Assembly (NCBI GenBank): GCA_037953745.1
Contig: JBAKBP010000191.1
Location: 248,001 to 312,000, forward strand
Direction: 5' to 3'
DNA length: 64,000 bases
Source: Lithodes maja
Lineage: Eukaryota > Arthropoda > Malacostraca > Decapoda > Lithodidae
Shown here: piece by piece, positions 42,861-53,886 of the stretch
Layout: every line of letters begins with the position of its first letter
Numbering within the stretch: position 1 is the first letter of the stretch
Notes under the pieces: model-generated
Told to the model about the DNA's origin: nothing
Databases searched by the model: none
Seen by the model: the letters and a program-made list of their open reading frames with translations, nothing else
Made by a program: the position numbers and the translations under genes

Positions 42861-43580
42861 TCACGCTGATATCGGCAACAAATAGTGACCTGAAGCTGAC
42901 GTCTGTAGATCAATCACCCTTCCATGAATCTTGACCTGGTCTGTAGCAAAGTTAATCAATATCTCTACCTTTTTCATCGAACGCCTGCTCAACAGTAATG
43001 GAATATTACAATCCACCCCATCCGTCACAACTCTTGCACTCACATTTCCAATAAAACAAGGCAATGTGACTCGCTTAAGGGAAGGAACAGTGACACCATC
43101 AGCAAAGGTAAATGTGGAAATTTACTTCTCCTCCACAATTGTATCCCGTTCATAATCACTAAGGCTACCCAGAAAACCATTAAGCCAGCCAGTTCCACAC
43201 ACCGTAGTAGAACACCCTGAGTCCAGTACTGCACAGCCCTTGGCCTCTTTCACAAGCCCACTTAATTTAACATCAGTACCCCCGTCTCCAGCATAACCTA
43301 GAAATAATGATAGATATGCCGTCTCAGTTTCTCCCCCAATACTGCCACTCACAGCTGTAGAACCCCCACAACTTCCATTATTTTCATAAGCATCAGGACA
43401 GTACCTGACCCAATGGAATCGTGAGTCACATATGTTGCACCTTGTTACCCTACCGTCCATCCCTAGTGGATTCTGCTTCCTTGATGATGAACTGGGGTAT
43501 CCTCTTGCTCTGGTTAACGGTCTGCCCCTGCGACCGCCTCGAAATCCCGATCTACCCCGTTGAAAACCACTGACTGACAT
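42861..43580 (-). pseudogene. Copia nucleocapsid and protease region
   Basis: RGG/Arg-rich start (FRGGRRGRPLTRARG), a CCHC knuckle CNICDSRFHWVRYC, and the protease active site AVLDSGCSTTVCG. Frames then shift to LLLSRRSMKKVEI, the spacer before integrase. Several frameshifts make it a pseudogene. Confidence 0.85.
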
Positions 43581-44217
43581 ATAATGCTTCTTCCGCCTTC
43601 ACCCCACCATCACTCTGACTCTTCACCTCTTCACCCATAAATACTGGCTCACTTTTCACACTACAAACAGGCCCGGCTGGTACAGAATCCAACTGTGCAC
43701 TGATATCCCTGGCGAATATGCGGTTCAATGCATTTTTCATGTTACTGTAGGACACCTCCGTGATTGCAGACATCACCAATTGTTGCTCACTATCCCTCAA
43801 TCGGCACGAAGCAAGCAACATAAACGCCATAACAGAATCCGGGAGGGTCATATCTTGTTTACTGAACTTAAAATATGTGTGTTCAAACACTGACACAAAC
43901 TTTCTGATCTCCATATAACCACTTCGCCGAAAATTATATAACTCCTGGAATGCCGCAAATTGTTGGCGGCCTTTGTCCACCAAAAATAACCCATCAAGCT
44001 TTTCCAGTAAGGCAGTCACACCAGTCTCCTTTTTCAAATCTGCCACAACCATTTCAGACAACGCTTGTCTGGCGCACCCTTCCAAAGACAAATGGATAGC
44101 CAACGCCTGTTTGTCTTTCTTTAACTCTGTCAGTTCACACCATATCTCAATGTCTTTTCTCCAAGTCTCATATTCCGACTCATCAACGAACTTCGGTGGC
44201 CACTTAGACGACGCCAT
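43552..44217 (-). pseudogene. Copia Gag
   Basis: Starts MASSKWPPKFVDESEYETW at 44217, 28 bp from the LTR, and continues in the Copia Gag pattern (WCELTELKKDKQALAIHLSL). A frame change at about 43570 separates it from the Arg/Gly-rich nucleocapsid region. It forms the particle shell. Confidence 0.82.
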
Positions 44218-44232
44218 GGTTCAGTAACTACG

Positions 44233-44243
44233 CTCTGCTACCA
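44233..44243 (-). other. Copia primer-binding site, initiator tRNA-Met type
   Basis: On the minus strand, two bases after the LTR end, TGGTAGCAGAG is complementary to the 3' end of animal initiator tRNA-Met (CTCTGCTACCA). Confidence 0.8.
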
Positions 44244-44244
44244 G

Positions 44245-44401
44245 TGTTAATGTTCGCTCACCTGGTGTATGTATACAACTGCCAGCTGCTGGCCAGCTGA
44301 CCGCATATGACGGTTGCTTCCTGGTCCGCCATGACAGTGACGTCACGCGTGATGTCATCGCGCTCCATATTCAAAACAGTTCACACTCGCACACATCAAC
44401 A
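44245..44401 (-). repeat. Copia element, 5' LTR (157 bp)
   Basis: TGTTAATG...CATCAACA on the plus strand, partner of 39825-39979. One TGACGTCA at 44338-44345 followed by TGATGTCA. Right flank AAGAG at 44402-44406 completes the 5-bp target duplication. Confidence 0.95.
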
Positions 44402-44406
44402 AAGAG

Positions 44407-45780
44407 GGTAGCATCAAGCGGACTGAACGGAGACAGTGTAGGACATGGAGTGAATGGGGATTGGGGACACAGGGCATTGCAATGCTAAATGTCAAGATAA
44501 TTTGAATACAAGTTTTCTATATATCCACATTTATTATATGATTACAAAAGGGTACCTACCGTACGATGTTGACGTGTGAAAAATTGAATTTTCAAAAAAT
44601 ATAAAATTATGACCCACATGTACTTGAACTAACAGTGTACAAAATGTACTTGGACTGAAACCTTCAAACTTGGTATAGTAAATTTGTCATGTGGTGTTAA
44701 GTCTAACTGCAATATGAAGTAAATAGCTTGTATAATTTTTGCTGGGAACCCCGCTTGATGCAAAGCATATTTTAAATGCAGATTTAAGTGTACAGGTTGC
44801 CTTCACTTCATAAGTTGCCTATATTTCAGTGCCTTACTCAGCTAGCTATGACTAGGACAGAATGTTAAGAACAATTGTGGATTTGCCGCCAGAGCTCACA
44901 TGCACAAAGGAAGGCAAGTGTTGTAAGACTGAAGTTGAAGAAGCTATGCAGTAGTAGTGTGAAATTGTGAGATGTGATCTTGTGGATTTGCCGTCAGAGC
45001 TCACATGCACAAAGGAAGGCAAGTGCTGTAAGACTGAAGTAGCTATAGCAGTGTACTGGTATCATGAAAAAAGAAAAAAATAGTAAGCAAAAGAGAATTG
45101 TGAGATGTGCATTTGTGGCGAGAGGACAGAATTCACATGTACAAAGGGAAGTTGCAACTGATAAGCTACTGGGTATAGGTAAGTTAAAGAGGAATACAAG
45201 GTGGAAGGCCTACCAAAAATGTACAGTGCACCTTACCTGCCTTCTAACTCGTCATTACAATATTTCCTATCCTCTTATACTAAACTACAGTGGGCCTAAT
45301 CTTTAACATATCAATACTAATTTACAAAACAATCCTTGCATAATTTAATGGCATGGAATCTGAAAATTGTTATTGCTTCAAGCATACAGGAGATGGTACA
45401 AAATTATCATTAGTTGAAGTTACTGTACTATAGTGAGTTTTCTGAGCCTCCCACAAAAAAATCTGATTATCTCGGCCAATATCTGTGGCATGTGAGATCA
45501 TATCCCTACATCTGAATGATACTGATCTTTCTAGAACATATCACTGAATATGACCATGCACATCTACACATTCAGGGATCAGCCATACATTTCATTCATT
45601 CATCAGGGCATGTCGATGCAACTCTAAGAATCCACCCCATTTAGCTCTGCTCTGATCACAACAATAATGTGGTGTTTTCTTGCACTCAATGAAAGTCATA
45701 ATTTCCTCCAATGTGATTTCAGATGATTGGCTTTGTAAATTAACCTCGAAAGGGAACTGCATAATTACTTTATATATAAA
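44407..45780. repeat. Non-coding stretch with ~100-bp direct repeats
   Basis: Two units containing GTGGATTTGCCG(C/T)CAGAGC and CACATGCACAAAGGAAGGCA lie at about 44878-44930 and 44982-45040; a weaker third is at about 45095-45170. Conceptual translation of the unit gives a Cys-containing stretch, but without a sustained frame. The minus strand at about 45590-45770 shows a coding-like ECKKTPHYCCDQSRAKWGGF that I do not recognise. Confidence 0.5.
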
Positions 45781-46245
45781 TTAGGCCTCAATACCATGGA
45801 GTTCTTCTCCATTTGGGCAAGTATCTTTAGACCACCTGCCTTCAAATTTGTGATGCAGACATTTCAGTTTCTCAAACATCTTCTTTCTTACACTAGCATG
45901 ATATTCTTGGTTTGCGAACTTTAAAAATAAACAACAAAACTAAACATACAATTCCCATCACCTGCGACTTTAACGATTTTCCTATTTTCTTTCTCAAGTG
46001 TTTTCTTTACGTATGCTAAGGGAGTACCAACCTTTAGCTTTTCTATTTCTGGTTTGAGCTCCTTACAAAGAGAGCATACCCAATCGTCATACTTCCTAGG
46101 CATCCTCAGGACATTAACACTAGGGGCATGGAACCAATCGCCACCCTCTTGCCCAGTTAAATTTAGTCTTTCTTTATAGGATGCACACAAATGCTCGTAT
46201 TTGCATCCCAACCACTCAATGTTTTCAGTTTAAGTTTTAGTCACC
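45781..46245 (-). pseudogene. OTU-type cysteine protease fragment of a Ginger1-like transposon
   Basis: Minus-strand frame with WVCSLCKELKPEIEKLKVGT, LAYVKKTLEKENRKIVKV and AGDGNCMF. GDGNC with the following hydrophobic residue is the Asp/Cys active-site block of OTU proteases. Downstream, in another frame, RKKMFEKLKCLHHKFEGRW looks like a continuation. Ginger1 transposases are known to carry a C-terminal OTU or Ulp1 protease domain. The His block of the protease is not visible. Confidence 0.65.
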
Positions 46246-46395
46246 TTGCATCCATCGAGGCAAAAACGCCTTCCACAATCAGAATCAGATTGTGCTTCTA
46301 CCATTACCGGTACTTCAGATGTGCCCAAGGTTGGCTCTTCAGGCACACTACAGTTTTGCCCTGGACCTGTATCAATAGTACCGGTGTAGCAGGAA
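46246..46395 (-). pseudogene. Acidic linker frame upstream of the OTU fragment
   Basis: Minus-strand frame CYTGTIDTGPGQNCSVPEEP and then VMVEAQSDSDCG. The related phrase TGTGTIDPGP is encoded at 47920-47990, so this linker was duplicated together with the GC-rich repeat. Function unknown. Confidence 0.4.
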
Positions 46396-46572
46396 ATGTT
46401 TCCCCCCTGACTGAATTTCCCCGGGAAAAGTAGCCTAGGCTCAATTTCCCCCGGGAGAAGTGGCCTGGGCTGTTTTTCCCCGGGGGGGAGGGGGGGAATT
46501 TCAGACCTAGGATATTCTTCCCCCCTCTTGGCCATTATTTCCCCCCTTATATAGGAACCGTTAATTGACATA
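46396..46572 (-). repeat. CCCCGGGG-rich repeat, copy 1 (inverted relative to 47815-47910)
   Basis: Short ~30-35-bp units of the form TTTCCCCCGGGAGAAG alternating with TGGCCTGGGC/TAGCCTAGGC, ending with GAATATCC and CCAAGAGGGGGG on the reverse strand. Dense G and C runs can form strong hairpins. Not recognised as a known family. Confidence 0.65.
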
Positions 46573-46734
46573 ATTACTTTATTGTAGGACTGTTACCGAC
46601 AGCATATGAATGGTTCTTTAGTTTAATAAGTAAACAAATTCAAAATATATACATTTCACACTTATTATTTATTTAAAACAAATGTGATTTATATGTACCT
46701 TGCCACAAAGAATATAATTCAGTTCTATTTCACT

Positions 46735-47190
46735 AATTCCCTCCTTTGGTAATCAGATTTTCTACACATCCAAAATCACATATGGTATCTAAAAAAGAAC
46801 TGGGGTACTTCTGCTGCACTTTTATGCTTTGGAGGTGCAGCAACTTGAAATTTTGAGAAGTAATCAGTCATTGCAACATTGTAACAGTTTCCTCTCTGTC
46901 AGGGACAAGGATCCAATCAAGTCCATTCCTACCTGAGACCAGTGTCTGGAACAGGCACTGGATGCAACTCTGGAGTTTGCATTGTGGGTTTATTACATGC
47001 TCTCTGGCATTTATCATGTTTATCATTATTAACAGATACAAGTTCCTTAATGCCTTTAAAAAAATATTTAACAGTTATTTTTCCTACGGGTTCATCTCTA
47101 CCCATATGTGCCCCTCCAAAACCTCCATGACAAGCTTTGATAACTCGGCTCACTTCTGTTTTCATCAACACTTGGCGTAATTGCACTTTA
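46735..47190 (-). pseudogene. Ginger1/gypsy-type integrase fossil
   Basis: Minus strand: VIKACHGGFGGAHMGRD, TVKYFFKGIKEL, DKCQRACNK, LHPVPVPDTG, then GMDLIGS with the first catalytic Asp and, after a frameshift, AMTDYFSKFQVAAPP. The second catalytic Asp is lost (LITKGGN). The first Cys of the CxxC is His. The adjoining OTU protease favours Ginger1 over gypsy, but terminal repeats and CCGG-type targets were not found. Confidence 0.6.
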
Positions 47191-47224
47191 CCATTTATTG
47201 CACTTCACCATTTATTTTGGAGGA

Positions 47225-47235
47225 CTCATATTCAA

Positions 47236-47266
<31 letters not shown>

Positions 47267-47492
47267 GTTCTTAAAGATAGCGCATGCTAAGCTAGCTAAG
47301 GATAGCTCAATAAGGCCGATTAGGCGTATTTCCATTGGGGTCCTGTACTACTATCCCATCCCTTTGCTCATGAGGGATGGTAACGACTCAGTGCTTGTGA
47401 AAAATCTTTAATGCGCCGAGCGTGGGCGCTAACCCGGGCCTTCTGGGTGGAAGTCCGAGATGCTAGTCACTATACCAAGCGAGCCGCTAACA
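47225..47492 (-). mobile_element. tRNA-derived SINE with (AAT)n tail
   Basis: Right edge on the minus strand reads like a tRNA: TTGGTATAGTGACTAGC (A box) and GGCCCGGGTTAGCGCCC (decayed B box), with ACTTCCACC in the anticodon position (TCC, glycine-like). The body includes ACCATCCCTCATGAGC and the element ends in (AAT)n at 47238-47266. Confidence 0.65.
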
Positions 47493-47814
47493 ACTGTTCA
47501 TGACCCTATTTCAATACTAAACTCAATTGACTCAGTTGCTTAGTGTTTCTTGATGGTCGAGTCATTGTTTTAATTTTCAACTCAATGGACTCAGTTGTTT
47601 GATGTTTCGTTATGTTAAAGTCATTGTTTCGTGATGGGCGAGTCATATTGTTTGATGTTTCAACATGTTAAAGTCATTGTTTTAATGTTGAAATCAATGG
47701 ACTGTGTTGTTGGATGTTTCGTTATGTTAATAATTTTTTGTGATGGTCGAGTCATTGTTTGATGTATCAGTCATGTTAAAGTCATTGATACACTTACCAT
47801 ATAACCGGGTGGGT
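47493..47814. repeat. Locally duplicated TCGAGTCATTG/GTTTGATGTTTC sequence
   Basis: Short phrases such as TGATGG(T/G)CGAGTCAT, GTTTGATGTTTC and ATGTTAAAGTCATTG recur several times with ~50-70-bp spacing, indicating an old tandem array. No coding signal. Confidence 0.55.
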
Positions 47815-48000
47815 GGGCGTGAATTTTGGCCAAGAGGGGGGAATAATATCCTAGGCCAATATTCCCCCCGTGGGAAATCTATCCTGGGCCAGATTTCCCC
47901 CGGGGGGGAAAGCAGACTGGTACACCGGTACCAGTACTATCTTCTAAATCTAATGGACCTGGATCAATGGTACCGGTACCAGTACTATCTTCTAAATTAA
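47815..48000 (+). repeat. CCCCGGGG-rich repeat, copy 2, with a ~48-bp tandem duplication
   Basis: GGCCAAGAGGGGGGAATAAT, ATCCTAGGCC and CAGATTTCCCCCGGGGGGG match the inverted copy at 46396-46572. Next, ACCGGTACCAGTACTATCTT is repeated 48 bp apart (about 47924 and 47972). Confidence 0.65.
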
Positions 48001-48942
48001 TCTTAACTCTCTGACTTCAACTGAGGTTCGCTCATTAAGCTCACTACAGTCATATTCTGGACTAGATAGCCTCTCCTGTGCAGGATCATCTGGAACTCTT
48101 TCCATTTCAACATTTGAATGTATAAACAAAGCTTCAAGTTTGGGGCGCTTTGCCTTTACTTCTGAAGGACTCTCATTCATTCTCTTTAATGTTTTGCTTA
48201 AACTGATAAATGGTTTTGTTTATTGGAGGGAATCCTGATGCTTCAACTTGAGAAACTTCTCACGTGCAAGTTTGGGATCCATCATCCATGCTCATTATAT
48301 GTGAATTCATGCTAAGGAAGACACAGCCATTGACCATGTCAAAGTCCTTGACAGCGCCAAAGCGGTAAAAATTTTCAAATTTTCCCTGGACTACTTTCTT
48401 AATTTGAGATATTGCTCGTTCAGTTCCTGACTGAGATGTTTTCATGAGTTGAACAATCTCAAGAAGCCTAACATCATTACAAATTTTAAGCTCCTTCACT
48501 TCACATACATAGGCATCACTCAAATAGAAACTAAACAATTTCATGAAATCTACAAATGTTCCTACCTTACATTCATTTACTTTATTTACAACATGATTAT
48601 AAAACACTTCTGAACTGTGTTTCGTTAAACTCGCAGGTAATGCCAGAGCATTCCTCACCCTCCTCACAGTTTTCTTTCTCTATATTTACCATGTTGAAAA
48701 GCTTCCTAAATAGGCATATCTTCTCAATGCATGTCAGAGAGTAGCTCTGACACAGAAAACACTTGCACTGCGAGTTCAATGACCTCAGGAACAAGTAGAT
48801 ATTGTTCAAACCTGTCTAGCAAATTTTGAAGCCATCCCTGATACCCATTCCAACATTGGATGCCCGTCATGTTTGTACGGGATGGCTTGCATACAGCCCC
48901 CAAGGCTTTCAAGTTCAAATGAACAGTGTGTTTTCTTTTCTT
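48001..48942 (-). pseudogene. Unrecognised coding-like fragments
   Basis: Three minus-strand frames read coherently from 48942 to 48001: LLLLDFICTLLYKKRKHTVH with IQCWNGYQGWLQNLLDRFEQ; then KLFNMVNIEKENCEEGEECS; then VFYNHVVNKVNECKVGTF, QLMKTSQSGTERAISQIK and FGAVKDFDMVNG; then MNESPSEVKAKRPKLEAL. They may be one gene broken by frameshifts or introns, possibly belonging to the Ginger-like element. No domain recognised. Confidence 0.4.
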
Positions 48943-49903
48943 GTACAAAAGAGTACAAATGAAATCAAGCAACAACAGGTCTAGTGACCCTTCTAGGCTG
49001 CTTGTCCTCCAAAACACTGAGGATCAAGTGTCCAAACAGTGGTTTAGAGTGGGTAAGGGAACATTGGAAAGGGGACTACTGCCCTGGAACTAATGTCTGT
49101 GGCAGGATTAGGAAGTTAGTAGGAGACAGATGGGTTAGTAACTGAGGGTGGGACAAAATAAAGTTATTCATTTACAAATGCAGTCAGTCGCGTGTTTGAT
49201 GCAAGATATTTCTCTATGCGAAGTTTAAATGAATCAACGGTGCTGCAGTCTATAACGTCTCGAGGAAGCCCATTCCACAAGTTGACAACTCGATTGAAGA
49301 AGAAATTCTTAGATTCGTGTGAGTTAAAAGATTTACCAATAATTTTGCAACCGTTTCCCCGCGTGTAATTAGATTGGTCGATAGTGAAGTACTTACTACA
49401 GTTCATATTGTCGATGCCTTTGATGATTCTGAACACTTGAATTAAGTCGCCTCTTAAACTGAGCTGGGTTAAAGGAAATATATTTAATTCTCTAAGATGC
49501 TCCTCGTATGGTTTGTTCTTTAGGCTAGGTATAATTTTGGTAACTCTACGTTGAACTCATTCTAGCTTGTCTATATCTTTTTGTAATAAGGGCACCAGAA
49601 TTGAGCACAGTATTCCAGAAGAGAGCGGACTAAGGAATTGTAAAGGGTTAGGATAACATCTTTGGATTTATGCTCAAAAGACCTGCCTATAAATCCAATT
49701 ATTTTGTTTGCCTTCTTAACAACTTCTGAACATTGTTGACTCGGTTTTAGGTTACTCGATATTGTTACTCCCATATCGGTGTCTCTGTTTACATTCGTAA
49801 GCTGAGTGCCATTCATCGAATAGTTTGCTTTCTCATTTTGGTATCCGATATGTAGTACTTTACATTAATCCGTATTGAAACTCATTTGCCAAATTTGTGC
49901 CCA
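48943..49903 (-). mobile_element. CR1-like LINE, 5'-truncated copy 5
   Basis: Reverse copy: tail ACAAAAGAGTACAAATGAAATC at the left, then the 3' UTR and coding region with SNTRLTAFVNE, NYTRGNGCKIIGKSFNSHE and MNGTQLTNVNRDTDMG. A stop and frameshift near 49560 break the frame. It is truncated at 49903 in the FADD-distal part of RT. Confidence 0.9.
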
Positions 49904-49966
49904 AAAACTTGTGACTGTAGGAGTACTCAAAAACAGCTGTCTACTATCTGCTTGGCAGCCTTTATA

Positions 49967-50401
49967 GTAGGGTCATTTGCTTGGAATCCGTGACCATTTT
50001 GTTCCTACCTTTTTCTCTCGATGGATTTGACAACCTGAACTATTTTAAAGGAAAATTAGCTCCTACACCCCTCTGAAAAATGACGGCTAACTCTGCTAGA
50101 GCCCAATATTCAAAATGGCCCCCAACGCCATCTTGAAAAACATGAAATGTAATATCTCTGGCATCAGATGAGCTACAAGGACGAATGAGGTGTCCTTTTT
50201 GACTAATTCTGGCATTACAAATCCACTGGAATGGTTATTGTATTGTATTGTATTGTATATTGTATTGTTATTGTATTGTATTATACTAATTGTACATACT
50301 AATCTGCCACTTCACTATCACTACATGATTCACTGTATGAACCACTATCAGAATCACTGTCCTCACTTTCGCTGCTATCATCACTATTGTTCTCTGCCTG
50401 C
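49967..50401 (+). repeat. Left long terminal inverted repeat of an unnamed 3.9-kb element
   Basis: About 435 bp, inverted copy of 53455-53886, starting GTAGGGTCATTTGCTTGGAA. Contains a TGTAT/ATTGT pentanucleotide run (about 50236-50285) present as its complement in the other arm. The flanking TA could be the target duplication but AT-richness makes this unsure. Confidence 0.88.
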
Positions 50402-50492
50402 GGTGTATATCTAATATTACTTTTTTACTGTTTCAGATGGGATCCGCCTGCCCATCTGATGAAAATCGCCGACTTGTGAAGTGACCGAAATA

Positions 50493-53400
50493 ATGGATAA
50501 TAGAAGAGAGAGTGAAGAGTTACCAGACAAGACATTACATGAATGTGAGTGCATTTTACTCTGTGGTAAGCGATGTACCGCAGATGATCGTTTGGAAAAC
50601 ATTACACCTGAGAAGTGGGAATCCATCCGGAAAAAGTCTTTACAATGGAAAGAACTTGATAAGTTTCAACATATACATTGAAATGTGGATTGGGAGAAGG
50701 GATCAAAGGGTCACCACATGCATAGCACTTGTTACGCATCATTATCCAGCAAGCGCAAGCTCTCTCAAGCCGAAAAACGCAAACACAAATCCGAGGAACG
50801 TCTTGAAAGAGATGAAGCATCAGATCAACAAGACCCTTCCCCAGAGGCCAGTGCACCTAAAAGGCTCCGCTCCAGTATGGGTGTCCTTCACGATAAGACT
50901 CTATGTGTGTGGTGCATGAATGGGGCATACAAGAGTAGTGATCGTGACAAGCAGATTTTACTCCTATCAACAGTAGATGCCTGGACTAAATTCAAGTTAC
51001 ATACTGTCCGTCTGGAAGATGAGGTCATGAGATTGAGACTTGACACTCTGATTGCATCCATCCCAGATAGTCAAACAGCATTTGGGTTGGAAATCCGCTA
51101 CCATCGTGCGTGCTGGCGCAAATATGTAAGCGACCACAAGCCCCTTTCAGATGAAAGCACTCAACATCTGCAGCGTGTAAACCTCCGAGATGCCCAAGCT
51201 CTCTTCTTTCATCATATTCGTCAAGTCATCTTCAAAGACCATGAAATTCGCACACTGCAAGGCCTGCTGCAGGACTATAAGTGCATTATCTCAAATCACG
51301 GACATAACTCAGTAGTAAAATCCAGCTACTTAAAGGAAATTCTCGTCAATGAATTTGGGGAAGACATCGGATATCATGAACACATTCAAAAGAATGTGAG
51401 TGAACTGGTATATGATACAACAGCAGCAGGTACATACATCGAAGCGGCAATATCTTCATTGGGTGTCAGCAATGATCAGTTGGTGATGAACGTTGCGGCA
51501 CGACTCAGAGAGCAAGTCATCAGGACAAATACTATTCCCTGGCTCCCATATACACGAGTTGGAGAGAGAAGAAGATCTCAGTGAGCTCCTGCTGAAGCTG
51601 CTCACATGGCTGAAACACCCAAATAAGTCTGCAATTGATGACAGTCCATCCGTCCGATCGATTGCATCTATCCTCACAAGCTACATCACTGGAAAACACA
51701 CTGCATTTGAGATAAATCTCTCTGTCTTGCTACATGGACTGACCAAGAGTAGGGAGATAGTCGACATAATGCACAAAGATGGACTGGGCATCAGTTACAA
51801 TGACGTACTTATGCTGCGAGATTTTTGGGTGGTCAATGACCTCAAGTGCTCATCTGATTGCCCCTTCGAACTAGCTGAGGGTAAGCCTGCTATCGCTATA
51901 GTCGACATCGATGACTTCAAGAGCGACACACTGACCGGTGCTGGCCAGTCACACCGCACTAATGTCATGTTTGTGCAGCCAGAATCATTTGATACAGAAC
52001 TTCCTTCCGAGAATCACGAGGATAGACCAGTTCCCGGTGCCAACTTTGCATCAAACCTCTCGACAACTCTCAAAGAGCTCGGAAGTGAAATGCAAAAAGT
52101 CAACCCATACAAGACAGCGAAGCGTGGGGAACCACCTCTCAGGAAGCCACCAGCTGATCAAAGTACTCCTCCTCCTGACACATCGGTGCAAAGAATTCGT
52201 GGTGTGATCCATGCATTGGCCAGGGCGCAAGATGACCGAACGAGACCTAAGCCATAAGAACAGACTGTGCCTGGGTTTTCATGGTTTAACGCCAGTATGT
52301 CAAATGCAGATGAGAAGAGTCGAGCAATATACCACATGACCTATCCCAACCCACCCAGTACGACAATTCTCAATGATGTGATGTGTAAGCTTGCAAAATC
52401 AATCAAAGAAAAAAAGATGTCTTTTGCAATAATTGTTGGTGATCATCCTGTCATCATGCTAGAGTTGAAAAGTGAGAATGCAGAGCTGTTCAGCAAAATC
52501 TTACCATTCATGGCACCCTTCCACATCCAAATGTCGTTTATCTACACTATATACAAGAGGTTTAAGGGATCTGGCATCTCAGATGTTTTGGTGGCAGCTG
52601 GTGTTATAGCAGACGGGTCTGTTGATCAGGCCCTTCGTGGAAAACATGTTAAGCGTGGGGTTCGCTGCTTGCGACTATTCTACGAGACTCTGGTCCACAT
52701 AGACAAACGTTTGGAAGATTCCCCTCTATCTGAAGAAGTAAAGGCATCCCTTGCCAAGCTTCGACATTCGATTGATGCACAGGAACTTGCAGATGAACAT
52801 GCAGAGCTAGAGAGAAATGCTGAGCTGAAGGACCTCGTTGATGCTCTCTTCAAGGACTTTGAGGGTGCCCCACAAACAGAATACTGGATGCCATTCATGG
52901 AAATGGTTGAGGTTCTAACTCAAAATATCCATGCAATCAGAACAAGCAACTGGACTGAGTTCAAGTCCTCACTCAAGCTTATGCTTCCTTTGATGCAAAT
53001 CTATGATAATGACAAGTATGGTCGGCATCTCCCCGATTTCACCGCAGTGCTTGATACCCTTCCTGTCGATCAGGCTGCTTTCATGGAGAGTGATATGTTT
53101 GCACAGTCAATGACAGGAAAACCAAATTCGTGTGTCGCCCTCGACATATGGATAGAGTCAACAATGAATAAGGGCTCTAAGCTGAAGTCTGGTTGGTTGG
53201 CCATTCTGAACAATGAAAAGCAGCTCCTTTCAAACACTCGGAATGTGAATAACATCAATCGGGTGAGAACAAAGGTCCATCGCCATGCTAATCGCAAGAA
53301 ACAAGGAAAAGGGAAGCATGCTGATTGCTCGTCGAGTAAAATGAAGCAGGATGAACAAGCTGTACAGGATATAAGCGCATGTCTCACTAAATTCAAGTGT

Positions 53401-53554
53401 GATCCATTTGACCATACAAACAAGACACTTCGATCCCTATTGTCCCTACAGCCAGGCAGAGAACAACAGTGATGATAGCAGCGAAAGTGAGGACAGTGAT
53501 TCTGATAGTGGCTCATACAGTGAATCATGTAGTGACAGTGAAGTGGCAGATTAG
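50493..53554 (+). pseudogene. Large protein gene of the long-TIR element (about 1,000 codons), unidentified, transposase candidate
   Basis: Same-sense frames join end to end. They start MDNRRESEELPDKTLHECEC with a Cys-rich module (C-x-C, C-x3-C, later HMHSTCY). A second similar module follows: CVWC at 50904-50915 and YHRACW at about 51099. Beyond are conserved-looking blocks: VKSSYLKEILVNEFGEDIG, IVDIDDFKSDTLTGAGQSHR (51901), IIVGDHPVIML (52438), AAGVIADGSVDQALRGKH, LDIWIESTMNKGSKLKSGW (53140) and an acidic Ser/Asp/Glu tail coded inside the right TIR. Lesions: TGA at 50679-50681, frameshift near 51550, TAA at 52255-52257, frameshift near 53460. No known transposase family recognised. I recall similar uncharacterised proteins in cnidarians and other invertebrates, unverified. 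Being the only gene between long TIRs makes it the likely mobilising enzyme. Confidence 0.75.
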
Positions 53555-53886
53555 TATGTACAATTAGTATAATACAATACAATAACAATACAATATACAA
53601 TACAATACAATACAATAACCATTCCAGTGGATTTGTAATGCCAGAATTAGTGAAAAGGGACACCTCATTCGTCCTTGTAGCTCATCTGATGCGAGAGATA
53701 TTACATTACATATTTTTCAAGATGGCGTTGGTGGCCATTTTGAATATTGGGCTCTAGCAGAGTTGGCCGTCATTTTTCAGAGGGGCATAGGAGCTAATTT
53801 TCCTTTAAAATGGTTCAGGCTGTCAAATCCATCGAGAGAAAAAGGTAGGACCAAAATGGTCACGGATTCCAAGCAAATGACCGTAC
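53455..53886 (-). repeat. Right long terminal inverted repeat of the 3.9-kb element
   Basis: Reverse complement of 49967-50401 with scattered differences and ending ...AAATGACCGTAC at 53886. Its inner ~100 bp encode the end of the big gene, so both arms carry that coding sequence, once as antisense. Confidence 0.88.
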
